DNA from: XN24 sp035514535
Lineage (GTDB): Bacteria > Pseudomonadota > Gammaproteobacteria > Steroidobacterales > XN24
DNA length: 64,000 bases
Reading direction: 5' to 3'
Assembly (NCBI GenBank): GCA_035514535.1
Contig: DATKAZ010000039.1
Span: forward strand, 14,305 to 78,304
The notes below the pieces were generated by a model. The model was not told the DNA's origin and searched no databases. It worked only from the letters and a program-made list of their open reading frames with translations. Made by a program: the position numbers and the translations under genes. Positions 42,384 through 52,497 of the stretch are shown here, piece by piece; position 1 is the first letter of the stretch, and each line of letters begins with the position of its first letter.

Positions 42384-43187
42384 TCAGGCGGTGGCCGCCT
42401 CCTTGGGGGGAAACGTCGGCGGATGCATGCCGAGCTTGCGTGCCTGCTCGATCAGCGCGAGCAGGTCCATCTGCGCGACCTCGAACAGGGTGTCGAAACT
42501 CTCGATAACGAAATAGATCGGCTGGAAGATATCGATCCGGTAAGGCGTACGCAGCACGTCTAGCGGGTCGAACGGCTTGCGCTGCGGCGCCTCGCTTTCC
42601 AGCGCGTAGACGGTTTCGCCGCTCGACGAGACAATCCCGGCCCCGTAAGTCCGCAGGCCTTCCTCGTGCCGATGGATCAGCCCGAACTCGACCGTGAACC
42701 AGTACAGCCGCGCGAGCATGGGGCGGTCTTCCTTGCGCACCGCGGCGCCGGCCTTGCCGTAGGCATGGGTGAAGGCCGCGAAGCGCGGATCCGTCAACAG
42801 CGGCGTGTGGCCGTAGATCTCGTGGAAGATGTCCGGCTCCTGCAGGTATTCCATCTCCGCACGCGTGCGAATGAACGTCGCTGCCGGGAAGCGCTTGTTC
42901 GCCAGCAGGTTGAAAAAGTCGGTGAAGTTAATGAGGGCCGGCACCGGCGCCACTTCCCAGCCGGTGTGTTCGCGCAGCACACGGCTGACTTCCTCGCATT
43001 GCGGGATGCGGTCCTCGGGCAGGTTCAGCCGCTCCAGCGCGGCGATGTATTCCGCGCACGCCCGGCCCGGCAGTTCTTTCTTCTGGCGCGTGATCAGCTC
43101 GTGCCAGATGCGGTGTTCCTCGTCCGTGTAATGGATAAAGCCGCTCTCGTCGGGAACCTTGGCCACGTATTTCGTGCCCTTGGCCAT
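42384..43187 (-). CDS. phhA: Phenylalanine-4-hydroxylase
   Basis: A 267-residue bacterial-size phenylalanine hydroxylase, catalytic domain only. The iron ligands are His122 and His127 in FHEIYGHTPLLTD and Glu167 in FTVEFGLI. Other expected segments are HYTDEEHRIWHELITRQ and LPGRACAEYI. It makes tyrosine from phenylalanine using tetrahydropterin, which PhhB then recycles. The ATG follows GCGGAGCACTGT. A plausible -10 (TAAAAT) lies about 45 bases upstream. No PhhR activator gene is in the window. Confidence 0.95.
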   Translation of the reverse strand: MAKGTKYVAKVPDESGFIHYTDEEHRIWHELITRQKKELPGRACAEYIAALERLNLPEDRIPQCEEVSRVLREHTGWEVAPVPALINFTDFFNLLANKRFPAATFIRTRAEMEYLQEPDIFHEIYGHTPLLTDPRFAAFTHAYGKAGAAVRKEDRPMLARLYWFTVEFGLIHRHEEGLRTYGAGIVSSSGETVYALESEAPQRKPFDPLDVLRTPYRIDIFQPIYFVIESFDTLFEVAQMDLLALIEQARKLGMHPPTFPPKEAATA

Positions 43188-43269
43188 ACAGTGCTCCGCG
43201 TAATTGCTATGCGCATCATTTTACCGGTGCGGCAGGGCGCCGTGCATGACGCACTGCGACATGGGGCGA

Positions 43270-43313
43270 CATGGGGACACTCCGGACATGGGGACACTCC
43301 TAAAACCCCGTTT

Positions 43314-43327
<14 letters not shown>
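43270..43327. repeat. GGGGACACTCC repeat hairpin that ends ispG
   Basis: Direct copies of ACATGGGGACACTCC lie at 43270 and 43287. The second forms a 17-bp stem with a reverse copy: GGGGACACTCCT (43290-43301) and AAAAC (43302-43306) pair with GTTTT (43310-43314) and AGGAGTGTCCCC (43316-43327), with a CCC loop and one bulged base. Such a GC-rich stem could stop or protect transcripts. The stop codon and last residues of ispG lie inside it. The flank GTGTCCCCTTCTT recurs at 58732. Confidence 0.8.
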
Positions 43328-44543
<1,216 letters not shown>

Positions 44544-44547
44544 CGCG

Positions 44548-46302
44548 TCATCCCCCGCGCTGTCCCGCGAGCCACTCGTCCACGAGGCGCTCGAGGCTGT
44601 CGAGCGGAATGGCGCCGTTCGACAGCACGAGGTCATGGAAGGCGCGAATGTCGAAGTCCTCGCCCAGGGCGGCCTCGGCGCGTGCGCGCAACTCCTTGAT
44701 CTTCAGCTCGCCGATCTTGTAGGCGAGCGCCTGGCCGGGCCAGGCGATGTAGCGATCGATCTCGTTGACGATGTCCGCTTTGCTCTTGGCGGCGTTGTCG
44801 CTGAAGTATTCGATCGCCCGCTGGCGACTCCAGCCGAATTCGTGGATGCCCGTGTCGACGACCAGGCGCACTGCGCGCCACATCTCGTAGGTCAACTGGC
44901 CGAACTTCGAGTAGGGGTCCGTGTACATGCCGAGCTCCGGCCCGAGGCTCTCGGAGTACAGCGCCCAGCCTTCCACGTAGGCTGTGACCCCGCCGTAGCG
45001 CCGGAACGCCGGCAGCCCGTCGAGCTCCATCGCGAGGGCAATCTGCAGGTGATGCCCGGGCATCGCCTCGTGAATGGTCAGAGCCTCGATCTCGTACTTG
45101 GGCCGCACTTCGGGGCGATAGAGGTTGACGTAGTAATAGCCGGCGCGACTGCCGTCGGCCGCCGGGCGCGAGTAGTAGGCCGTGGTCGTGTCCGGCGCGA
45201 TCGCCGCGGGGATCGGCCGCACGCCATAGGGCATCCGCGGCAGCTTGCCGAACAGCTTCACGAGCTCCGGATCCACGCGCTTGCTGGTGGCCAGGTAGGC
45301 CTCGAACAGCGCCTCCGGCGTCTCGTAGTAGAACTGCGGATTGGTGCGCAGGTGTTCGAAGAATGCAGCCAGGTCGCCCGCGAAGCCGACCTGCTCGCGG
45401 ATGGCCTCCATCTCGGCCCGAATGCGCGCGACTTCGGCCAGGCCGATGTCGTGAACTTCCCGTGGCGTCAGGTCCGTGGTAGTGAAATGACGCACCCGCG
45501 CCGCGTAATATTCGCGCCCGTCCGGCTGGTCCCAGATGCCGACCGACTCGCGCGCCGCCGGCAGATACTGCTCGCGGACGAACGCGTCCAGGCGCGCGAT
45601 GGCCGGCAGCACGACCTCCCGCACGGCGGCGAGGCCCTCGCGGGCCAGGCGCTCGCGCTCCTGGGGCGGCAGGCTGTCGGGTAATTCCAGGAAGGGCTTC
45701 GCCCAGGGGCTCTCCTCGGCGTCGAGAGCCGCCTGGGCCTCGAGCTGGCTCGCGATCCGCGCGGTGATGATGCGCGGCTGCACGATGCCGGCCTCGAGTC
45801 CCGCGGCGAGCAGCGCCAGGTTCTGGTCTGCAAGGTCACCGAAGGCCCGTACCCGCGCCAGCCAGTCGTCGTAGTCCTGCACGCTGGCGAGGCGCAGCCG
45901 CTCGACGGTGTCGTAGGCGTTATGCGGGCCGCCGCGCTGGTTGAAGGGTACGAGGTGGCGCCGGTAGCGGTGGCTCTCGATTCCTTCCTCCAGCACGCGC
46001 CGGTACATCTCATGGTCGAGGCGCCGCGCGCGCGACAGCTCGGCGACGTCGATGGCCTCGAGGCGGGCGAGGGCGGCGAGATCCGCCTCGTGGCGGACGG
46101 CGATCGCCGCGAGCGACAGGTCGGGCCAGCGGTCGTTCCAGCGCCGGTCGCCGAGCGACGAGGCCCAGGTCGGGTTGTCCTCGAGTGTGCGCTGCCATTC
46201 GGCCTCCAGGAAGCGCTCTAGTTCGGCGTCGGCCGTGGCAGCGGTGGCCGGCATGGCCGGCAACAGGATCAGGGCGGTCGCAAGCGCGCGCAGCAGCGGC
46301 AT
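44548..46302 (-). CDS. DUF885 family metallopeptidase-like secreted protein
   Basis: A 584-residue protein with a signal peptide (LATALILLPAMPATAA, residues 6-21) and a long helical DUF885 domain. The zinc-binding motif is LTIHEAMPGHHLQIAL, the HExxPGHH form of HExxH peptidases, followed by YVEGWALYSESLG with a likely third ligand. It is probably a periplasmic or surface carboxypeptidase-like enzyme; the substrate is unknown. The ATG at 46302 has a GGAG site and opens the signal peptide. It is divergent from the glycine riboswitch and gcv operon. Confidence 0.86.
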   Translation of the reverse strand: MPLLRALATALILLPAMPATAATADAELERFLEAEWQRTLEDNPTWASSLGDRRWNDRWPDLSLAAIAVRHEADLAALARLEAIDVAELSRARRLDHEMYRRVLEEGIESHRYRRHLVPFNQRGGPHNAYDTVERLRLASVQDYDDWLARVRAFGDLADQNLALLAAGLEAGIVQPRIITARIASQLEAQAALDAEESPWAKPFLELPDSLPPQERERLAREGLAAVREVVLPAIARLDAFVREQYLPAARESVGIWDQPDGREYYAARVRHFTTTDLTPREVHDIGLAEVARIRAEMEAIREQVGFAGDLAAFFEHLRTNPQFYYETPEALFEAYLATSKRVDPELVKLFGKLPRMPYGVRPIPAAIAPDTTTAYYSRPAADGSRAGYYYVNLYRPEVRPKYEIEALTIHEAMPGHHLQIALAMELDGLPAFRRYGGVTAYVEGWALYSESLGPELGMYTDPYSKFGQLTYEMWRAVRLVVDTGIHEFGWSRQRAIEYFSDNAAKSKADIVNEIDRYIAWPGQALAYKIGELKIKELRARAEAALGEDFDIRAFHDLVLSNGAIPLDSLERLVDEWLAGQRGG

Positions 46303-46407
46303 GAGGAACTCCGGGGGATCGACGGGTGGCACGACAATGATCCCCGCCTCGTCCCGGACTCGCAAGGGAGGGTGGGCCTCGGGTATGATCACGCCTCCAA
46401 CGCATAG

Positions 46408-46616
46408 GTCCCCGGTGGAGAGACCCCGGCCGACACGGCCCGGGGCGCCGAAGGCGCAAGTACCGCCCGGAAACGCTCAGGCAAAAGGACGCCGGGGATG
46501 AGTTGGCTCTGGAGAGCGGCCGCACGCGGGGCCCACCGAAGGTGACCGGTTTCGCTTGGCGCGCGGCGCGGCGGGACTGAATCTCTCAGGTTCCCGGACA
46601 GAGAGGCGGCAGGCGG
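46408..46616 (+). promoter_or_regulatory. Tandem glycine riboswitch of the gcv operon
   Basis: Two glycine aptamers stand in a row. The first (about 46408-46496) has GTGGAGAGAC, a GCGCCGAAGGCGCAA core, then CGCTCAGGCAAAAGGAC. The second (about 46504-46616) has CTCTGGAGAGCGG, CCCACCGAAGGTG and ATCTCTCAGGTTCCCGGACAGAGAG. These are the conserved blocks of the gcvT RNA motif. Glycine binding should switch on the downstream cleavage operon. A possible -10 box, TATGAT, is at 46384. The gcvT start lies about 42 bases after the second aptamer. Confidence 0.92.
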
Positions 46617-46657
46617 CGCCTGCCGTCATGCTGTTTGGCCGCCGGGGAGTGATTCAT

Positions 46658-47749
46658 ATGGGCAACAAGACACCACTGCACGAAGAGCACGAGCGCCACG
46701 GCGCGCGCATCGTCGATTTCGGCGGCTGGGACATGCCGCTGCACTATGGCTCGCAGGTCGAGGAACACCACGCGGTGCGCGGCGACGCCGGGATGTTCGA
46801 TGTCTCCCACATGACGGTCGTCGACCTCGAGGGCGCGGGCGCAGGCCCCTGGCTGCAACGCCTCCTCGCCAACGACGTCGCGCGGCTGCAGGCGCCCGGC
46901 AAGGCGCTCTATACCTGCATGCTGAACGCCGAGGGCGGCGTGATCGATGACCTGATCGTCTATTACCTGGCGCCGGAGCGTTATCGGATGGTGGTCAACG
47001 CCGCGACCCGCGACAAGGACATGGCCTGGCTGTTGCAGCAGGCCGAGGGAGCCGATGTCGAGGTCAAAGAGCGGCCCGACCTGGCGATGCTCGCGGTGCA
47101 GGGGCCCAACGCCTGCGACAAGGCCGCTGCGTGGCTGCCCGCCGAATCCCGCGGCATGGCGCTGGCGCTGACGCCGTTCAGCTGCGCGGAAGTCGGCGAC
47201 CTGTTCATCGCGCGTACCGGCTACACCGGCGAGGACGGCTGGGAGATCATCCTCCCGGGTGCGCAGGCCGCCGCGGCCTGGCGCGCGCTGGTCGCTGCGG
47301 GGATCCGACCCTGCGGGCTCGGCGCGCGTGACACACTGCGACTCGAGGCGGGCATGAATCTTTATGGTCAGGACATGGACGAATCCACCAGCCCGCTCGA
47401 GTCGGGCCTGGGCTGGAGCGTCGCCTGGGAGCCGGCGGGGCGCGATTTCATCGGCCGCGCGGCGCTCGAGTCACAGCGCAGCGCCGGTGCGGCGCGCAAG
47501 TTCGTCGGCCTCGTGCTCGAGGATCGCGGCGTGTTGCGTGCCCACCAGCGCGTCATCACGCCGGCCGGCGACGGCGAGGTCACGAGTGGCAGCTTCTCGC
47601 CGACCCTCGGGCGGTCGATCGGTTTCGCGCGCGTGCCGGCGGACACCGGCGAACGCGTCCAGGTCGACGTGCGCGGCCGGCTGCTCGAGGCACGCGTCGT
47701 GCGCCCGCCGTTCGTGCGCAACGGCAAGCCCCGCATCCAGCTCGACTGA
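46658..47749 (+). CDS. gcvT: Glycine cleavage system T protein (aminomethyltransferase)
   Basis: A 363-residue GcvT that moves the methylene group from aminomethyl-lipoyl H protein to tetrahydrofolate. It has TPLHEEHERHGARIVDFGGWDMPLHY, VSHMTVVDLEG, GYTGEDGWEIILP, ARDTLRLEAGMNLYGQDMDE and SGSFSPTLGRSIGFARV. The ATG at 46658 follows GGGGAGTGATTCAT. It is the first gene of the operon behind the glycine riboswitch. Confidence 0.96.
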   Translation: MGNKTPLHEEHERHGARIVDFGGWDMPLHYGSQVEEHHAVRGDAGMFDVSHMTVVDLEGAGAGPWLQRLLANDVARLQAPGKALYTCMLNAEGGVIDDLIVYYLAPERYRMVVNAATRDKDMAWLLQQAEGADVEVKERPDLAMLAVQGPNACDKAAAWLPAESRGMALALTPFSCAEVGDLFIARTGYTGEDGWEIILPGAQAAAAWRALVAAGIRPCGLGARDTLRLEAGMNLYGQDMDESTSPLESGLGWSVAWEPAGRDFIGRAALESQRSAGAARKFVGLVLEDRGVLRAHQRVITPAGDGEVTSGSFSPTLGRSIGFARVPADTGERVQVDVRGRLLEARVVRPPFVRNGKPRIQLD

Positions 47750-47785
47750 AGCCTTCCAACTGACACGGCATTCGAGAGGCCCGCC

Positions 47786-48172
47786 ATGAGCAATATTCCC
47801 GCAGACCTGATGTACACCCGCAGCCATGAGTGGCTGCGCAAGGAAGCCGACGGGAGCGTGACCGTCGGGATTTCCGACCATGCCCAGGACGCACTCGGCG
47901 ACCTGGTGTTCGTGGAGACGCCTGATGCAGGGCGCAGCGTGCGGGCCGGCGAGGCCTGCGCGGTCGTCGAGTCCGTCAAGGCGGCCTCGGACGTATACAG
48001 CCCGATCGACGGTGAGGTCACCGAGGGCAACGACGCGCTCGCGGCCCAGCCGGAACTACTCAATACCGATCCCTATGGTGAAGGCTGGATTATGAAAATC
48101 CGCCCCGCCGGAGCGGTCGATAACGCGGCGTTGCTCGATGCGAATGCATACGCTGCCACTCTCGAGGACTGA
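47786..48172 (+). CDS. gcvH: Glycine cleavage system H protein
   Basis: A 128-residue lipoyl carrier. The lipoylated lysine is Lys65 in VVESVKAASDVYSP. YTRSHEWLRKEADGSVTVGISDHAQDALGDLVFVETP and PYGEGWIMKIRP complete the family pattern. It shuttles the aminomethyl group between P, T and L proteins. It lies 36 bases after gcvT and 7 bases before gcvPA. The L protein (lpd) is not in the window. Confidence 0.96.
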   Translation: MSNIPADLMYTRSHEWLRKEADGSVTVGISDHAQDALGDLVFVETPDAGRSVRAGEACAVVESVKAASDVYSPIDGEVTEGNDALAAQPELLNTDPYGEGWIMKIRPAGAVDNAALLDANAYAATLED

Positions 48173-48179
48173 CCCCGCG

Positions 48180-49553
48180 ATGCCTTTCATACCGCACACG
48201 GAGAACGACGTTCGCGAGATGCTCGACGCAATCGGCGTCGCGGAGATCGAGGAGTTGTTCGACGAGATTCCCGCGGGGCTCAAGGTCGATGCCCTGGCGG
48301 GCGTGCCGGCGGCACTCGGCGAAATGGATATCCAGCGGCTGATGCGCGAGCGTGCCGCCCTCGACGCAGGGCACCTGAATTTCATCGGCGCAGGGGCCTA
48401 CGAGCACCACATCCCGGCCGCCGTGTGGGAAATCACGACGCGGGGCGAATTCTACAGCGCCTATACCCCGTACCAGGCCGAGGCGAGCCAGGGCACGCTG
48501 CAGCTGATTTACGAATTCCAGTCGATGATGGCTGCGTTAACAGGGTTGGACGTATCGAACGCCTCGCTGTACGACGGCGCCTCGGCGATGGGCGAGGCGG
48601 CGCTGATGGCGGTGCGCGCGAACCGTGCCTCGAAATCGAGCCGTATCCTCGTCCCTGCGACCGTCAACCCGGCCTACCAGCGGGTCGCGCGCAGCATCGC
48701 CGGCAACCAGGGTCTCGAGTTCGAGGCGGTGCCCTACTGCGCGGAGACGGGCACGACGTTGCCCGACGCCCTGCGCCGCTGGGACGATCAGGACGTCACC
48801 GCGCTGGTGATCCAGCAGCCGAACTTTTTCGGCGGTTACGAGGACGTCGCCGCCCTCACCGACTGGGCGCGCGCAAAAGGCGCACTGGTCATCGCCGTCG
48901 TCAATCCGACCAGCCTCGCGCTGCTCACGCCGCCGGGCGAGTGGGGCGAAGGCGGCGCCGACATCGCCTGCGGCGAAGGCCAGCCGCTCGGTGTTCCCCT
49001 CTCATCCGGCGGGCCGTACTTCGGCTTTCTCGCCTGCCGCAGCGCGCTGGTGCGGCAGATGCCAGGGCGGATCGTCGGCCGCACGGTGGACCTGGACGGG
49101 CGCGACGGTTTCACCCTGACGCTGCAGGCGCGCGAACAGCATATCCGCCGTTCGAAGGCGACCTCCAACATCTGCACCAACCAGGGTCTGCTGGTCACGG
49201 CCGCGACCATCTACATGAGCCTGCTCGGGGCGGAGGGCCTGGCGCGCGTGGCCGCCGCCTGTGTGCGCAATACGGCCGAGCTGGTCGGCCAGCTCGAGTC
49301 GATCGAGGGCGTACGGCGCGCGTTCTCGGGACCTTTTTTCCACGAGTCGGTGCTGCAGCTCGAGCAGCCCGTGGGCCCGCTGCTGGAGCGCCTCGCGGAG
49401 CTGGGCATACTGGGTGGCTTCGACCTGTCGAACGACTACCCGGAACTCGGCAACGCGCTGCTCGTGTGCGCCACCGAGACCCGTACCGCCTCGGATATCG
49501 AGACCTATTTCCAGGCGCTGAACGATGTGCTGCGCCAGGCGCGGGTGGCCTGA
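48180..49553 (+). CDS. gcvPA: Glycine dehydrogenase (decarboxylating) subunit 1
   Basis: A 457-residue N-terminal half of split P protein. It has MPFIPHTENDVREMLDAIGV, the GAYEHHIPAAVWEITTRGEFYSAYTPYQAEASQGTLQ hallmark, and EQHIRRSKATSNICTNQGLL. It has no PLP lysine; it forms the alpha2beta2 enzyme with GcvPB. The ATG is at 48180; the frame extends upstream into gcvH without similarity. Unusually, the partner gene does not follow directly: tpx lies between them. Confidence 0.95.
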   Translation: MPFIPHTENDVREMLDAIGVAEIEELFDEIPAGLKVDALAGVPAALGEMDIQRLMRERAALDAGHLNFIGAGAYEHHIPAAVWEITTRGEFYSAYTPYQAEASQGTLQLIYEFQSMMAALTGLDVSNASLYDGASAMGEAALMAVRANRASKSSRILVPATVNPAYQRVARSIAGNQGLEFEAVPYCAETGTTLPDALRRWDDQDVTALVIQQPNFFGGYEDVAALTDWARAKGALVIAVVNPTSLALLTPPGEWGEGGADIACGEGQPLGVPLSSGGPYFGFLACRSALVRQMPGRIVGRTVDLDGRDGFTLTLQAREQHIRRSKATSNICTNQGLLVTAATIYMSLLGAEGLARVAAACVRNTAELVGQLESIEGVRRAFSGPFFHESVLQLEQPVGPLLERLAELGILGGFDLSNDYPELGNALLVCATETRTASDIETYFQALNDVLRQARVA

Positions 49554-49590
49554 CGGCCCCGCAACACGCGAATCAACCCGGAGTATTTCC

Positions 49591-50091
49591 ATGGCTACCA
49601 TTACCCTGCAAGGCAACGAGATCCACACGGCCGGCGAATTCCCACGCGTGGGGAGCAAGGCACCGGATTTCACGCTCACCGATCGCGACCTGAACGACGT
49701 CGCCCTGTCGCGCTGGATGGGCAGGAAAAAGCTGCTGTCCATCTTCCCGAGCGTCGATACGCCGGTTTGCGCCTCCTCGACCCGCAAGTTCAACGACTAT
49801 GCCCGCACGCACGACGACACCGTGATGCTGATGATTTCGGCTGACCTGCCGTTCGCCCAAAAGCGATTCTGCGGCGATGAGGGGCTCGACAACGTGGTGA
49901 CGTTGTCGACGATGCGCTCGGACGACTTCGCGCGTAGTTACGGTGTGCAGATAGCCGACGGCCCAATGACCGGCCTCACGGCCCGCGCGGTCGTCGTGCT
50001 CGACGAGAACGACACCGTCGTGCATGCGGAACTGGTGCCCGAGATCGGCGAGGAGCCGGACTACGAGGCGGCGCTGAAGGCGCTCGGCTGA
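49591..50091 (+). CDS. tpx: Thiol peroxidase
   Basis: A 166-residue Tpx, an atypical 2-Cys peroxiredoxin that reduces peroxides with thioredoxin. The peroxidatic Cys60 is in SVDTPVCASSTRKF and the resolving Cys94 in AQKRFCGDEGLDNV, matching E. coli Cys61 and Cys95. The start MATITLQGNEIHTAGEFPRVG is standard. It sits between gcvPA (37 bases before) and gcvPB (1 base after), so it should be induced together with glycine cleavage. Confidence 0.96.
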   Translation: MATITLQGNEIHTAGEFPRVGSKAPDFTLTDRDLNDVALSRWMGRKKLLSIFPSVDTPVCASSTRKFNDYARTHDDTVMLMISADLPFAQKRFCGDEGLDNVVTLSTMRSDDFARSYGVQIADGPMTGLTARAVVVLDENDTVVHAELVPEIGEEPDYEAALKALG

Positions 50092-50092
50092 G

Positions 50093-51553
50093 ATGACCGA
50101 GGCGCTGATTTTCGCCCATTCCCGTCCCGGGCGGCGGGCCACCGCCCAGGCGCCGGCCGCGCGGGCGCAGGCGGACGTCCCGGCGGCGTTTCGCCGGCGT
50201 GCGGCGCCGTGCCTGCCGGAGGTGTCCGAACTCGATGCGGTGCGCCACTACACGCGACTGTCGCGCATGAATTTTTCCATCGACACGCACTTCTACCCGC
50301 TCGGCTCCTGCACCATGAAGTACAACCCGCGGGCCTGTAATACGCTCGCGCTGTTGCCGGGTTTTCTCAACAGGCACCCGCTGGCACCCGAGTCCACCGG
50401 CCAGGGCTTTTTGGCCTGCATGTGGGAGTTGCAGGAGATGTTGCGCGAGGTCACGGGCATGAAAGCCGTGTCGCTCACGCCGATGGCGGGCGCCCAGGGT
50501 GAGTTCGCGGGCGTCGCGATGATTCGCGCCTACCACGTCTCGCGCGGCGAAACGCATCGCGACGAGATCATCGTTCCCGATGCGGCGCACGGCACCAACC
50601 CCGCGACCGCGACGATGTGCGGCTGCAAGGTCATCGAGATTCCGACCGGCGCGGACGGCGACGTGGACCTGGAGGCGCTGAAGGCGGCGGTCGGGCCGAA
50701 CACGGCCGGGATCATGCTCACCAATCCCTCGACGGTGGGCGTGTTCGACCGCAAGATCCTCGAGATGTCGAAGGCGGTTCATGCGGCCGGCGGGCTCCTG
50801 TATTACGACGGTGCCAACCTCAATGCCATTCTCGGCAAGGTGCGACCCGGCGACATGGGCTTCGACGTCATTCACATGAACCTGCACAAGACCTTCTCCA
50901 CGCCCCACGGCGGCGGCGGGCCGGGCTCGGGTGCCGTGGGGGTGAGCAAACGCCTGTTGCCTTTCCTGCCGGTGCCGGTCGTCGCGAAGGAAAACGAGCG
51001 CTATCGCTGGATCGCGGAGCACGAGCGGCCGCTGTCGATCGGCCGGCTGTCGGCGTTCATGGGTAACGCGGGCGTGCTGCTCAGGGCCTATGTCTATGCG
51101 CGCATGCTGGGGCGCGAGGGCATGCCCCGGGTCGCGGAGTTTGCCACGCTGAACGCCAACTACCTGATGGTCCGGCTGCGCGACGCGGGCTTTCAGCTTG
51201 CGTACCCGCAGCGTCGTGCCAGCCACGAGTTCATCGTCACGCTGAAGCGCGAGGCGAAGACCCTCGGCGTCAGCGCGATGGACTTCGCCAAGCGCCTGCT
51301 GGACTTCCAGTTTCACGCCCCGACGACCTATTTTCCGCTGCTCGTGCCCGAGTGCCTGTTGATCGAGCCGACGGAGACGGAGTCGAAGGAAACGCTCGAC
51401 GCCTTCGTCGCCGCGATGGCGCAGATCCTGGACGAGGCCCGCAACTCGCCGGAGACGGTTTGTGGCGCGCCTTACACGACGCCGGTTCGCCGTCTCGACG
51501 ACGTGCGCGCCGCGCGGCAGCTCGACGTGGCGTGGAAGCCGGCCGCGGCATGA
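50093..51553 (+). CDS. gcvPB: Glycine dehydrogenase (decarboxylating) subunit 2
   Basis: A 486-residue C-terminal, PLP-binding half of split P protein. The cofactor lysine is in VIHMNLHKTFSTPHGGGGPG. It also has FYPLGSCTMKYNPR, AGAQGEFAGVAMIRAYH, DAAHGTNPATATMCG and HAPTTYFPLLVPECLLIEPTETESKETLD. It decarboxylates glycine and loads the aminomethyl group on GcvH. The start lies one base after the tpx stop, and the stop overlaps the next gene by four bases. Confidence 0.95.
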   Translation: MTEALIFAHSRPGRRATAQAPAARAQADVPAAFRRRAAPCLPEVSELDAVRHYTRLSRMNFSIDTHFYPLGSCTMKYNPRACNTLALLPGFLNRHPLAPESTGQGFLACMWELQEMLREVTGMKAVSLTPMAGAQGEFAGVAMIRAYHVSRGETHRDEIIVPDAAHGTNPATATMCGCKVIEIPTGADGDVDLEALKAAVGPNTAGIMLTNPSTVGVFDRKILEMSKAVHAAGGLLYYDGANLNAILGKVRPGDMGFDVIHMNLHKTFSTPHGGGGPGSGAVGVSKRLLPFLPVPVVAKENERYRWIAEHERPLSIGRLSAFMGNAGVLLRAYVYARMLGREGMPRVAEFATLNANYLMVRLRDAGFQLAYPQRRASHEFIVTLKREAKTLGVSAMDFAKRLLDFQFHAPTTYFPLLVPECLLIEPTETESKETLDAFVAAMAQILDEARNSPETVCGAPYTTPVRRLDDVRAARQLDVAWKPAAA

Positions 51554-52494
51554 GTGCGCTGATCTGCGGGTCGATCGCCTACGACAACATCATGGTCTTC
51601 CAGGGGAGGTTCGCGGACCAGATCCTGCCCGACCAGATCCATGTGCTGAATGTTTCTTTCCTGGTGCCTGCGCTGCGCCGCGAATTCGGCGGCTGCGCCG
51701 CAAATATCGCCTACAACCTGAAGCTGCTCGGCGATGACGGTTACCCGATGGCGACCGTCGGACGCGACTTCGGGCCCTACCGCGACTGGTTGCGGCGCCA
51801 GGGCGTGCCGCTGGATTACGTGCGCGAACTCGGCGACGCCTGGACTGCGGTCGGCTACATCACTACCGACCTCGCGGACAACCAGATCACGGCCTTCCAC
51901 CCGGGCGCGATGGAGCAGGCGCACCTCAATACCGTTCCTGGCGACGCAGGGATCCGCTGGGGCATGGTATCGCCGGACGGGCGCCAGGCGATGATCGAAC
52001 ACGCGGAGCAGTTCGCCGCCGCAGGGATCCCGTTCGTGTTCGACCCGGGCCAGGGGCTGCCCATGTTCGGTGCGCGCGAGCTCACGCGCTTCATCGAGCT
52101 CGCGGGCGTGCTGGCCGTGAATGATTACGAAGGCAAGATGCTGGCCCAGCGCACCGGGCTGAGCGAGACGGACATCGCCGCGCGCGTCGGTGCCTACATC
52201 GTCACCCGCGGCGCGGCAGGCTCGGTCGTCATCACGGACGGCGAGCGGTTCGAGATCCCCGCGGCGGCACCCGAGGCGGTCGTCGATCCGACCGGCTGCG
52301 GCGACGCATACCGCGCCGGGATCCTGCACGGCCTGCTGCACGGCGCCGACTGGCCGACGACCGGGCGGATCGGCTCGCTGATGGGCGCGATCAAGGTGGC
52401 CTCGCCCGGCACCCAGAACCATTCCTTCGACAAGGAGTCATTCTCCGAGAGATTCATGGCCAGTTTCGGGTACGACCCCGCCCTCGGGAGCTAA
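51550..52494 (+). CDS. PfkB family sugar/nucleoside kinase
   Basis: A 314-residue PfkB kinase. It has an N-terminal NDYDN-like start (ALICGSIAYDNIMVFQGRF), the glycine-rich substrate segment FGGCAANIAYNLKLLGDDG, and the catalytic signature DPTGCGDAYRAGILHGLL, with GCGD instead of the commoner GAGD. The pattern resembles adenosine-kinase-like and ribokinase-like members, but the substrate is not clear from sequence. It overlaps gcvPB by four bases, so glycine should induce it as well. Confidence 0.88.
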   Translation: MSALICGSIAYDNIMVFQGRFADQILPDQIHVLNVSFLVPALRREFGGCAANIAYNLKLLGDDGYPMATVGRDFGPYRDWLRRQGVPLDYVRELGDAWTAVGYITTDLADNQITAFHPGAMEQAHLNTVPGDAGIRWGMVSPDGRQAMIEHAEQFAAAGIPFVFDPGQGLPMFGARELTRFIELAGVLAVNDYEGKMLAQRTGLSETDIAARVGAYIVTRGAAGSVVITDGERFEIPAAAPEAVVDPTGCGDAYRAGILHGLLHGADWPTTGRIGSLMGAIKVASPGTQNHSFDKESFSERFMASFGYDPALGS

Positions 52495-52497
52495 GGC

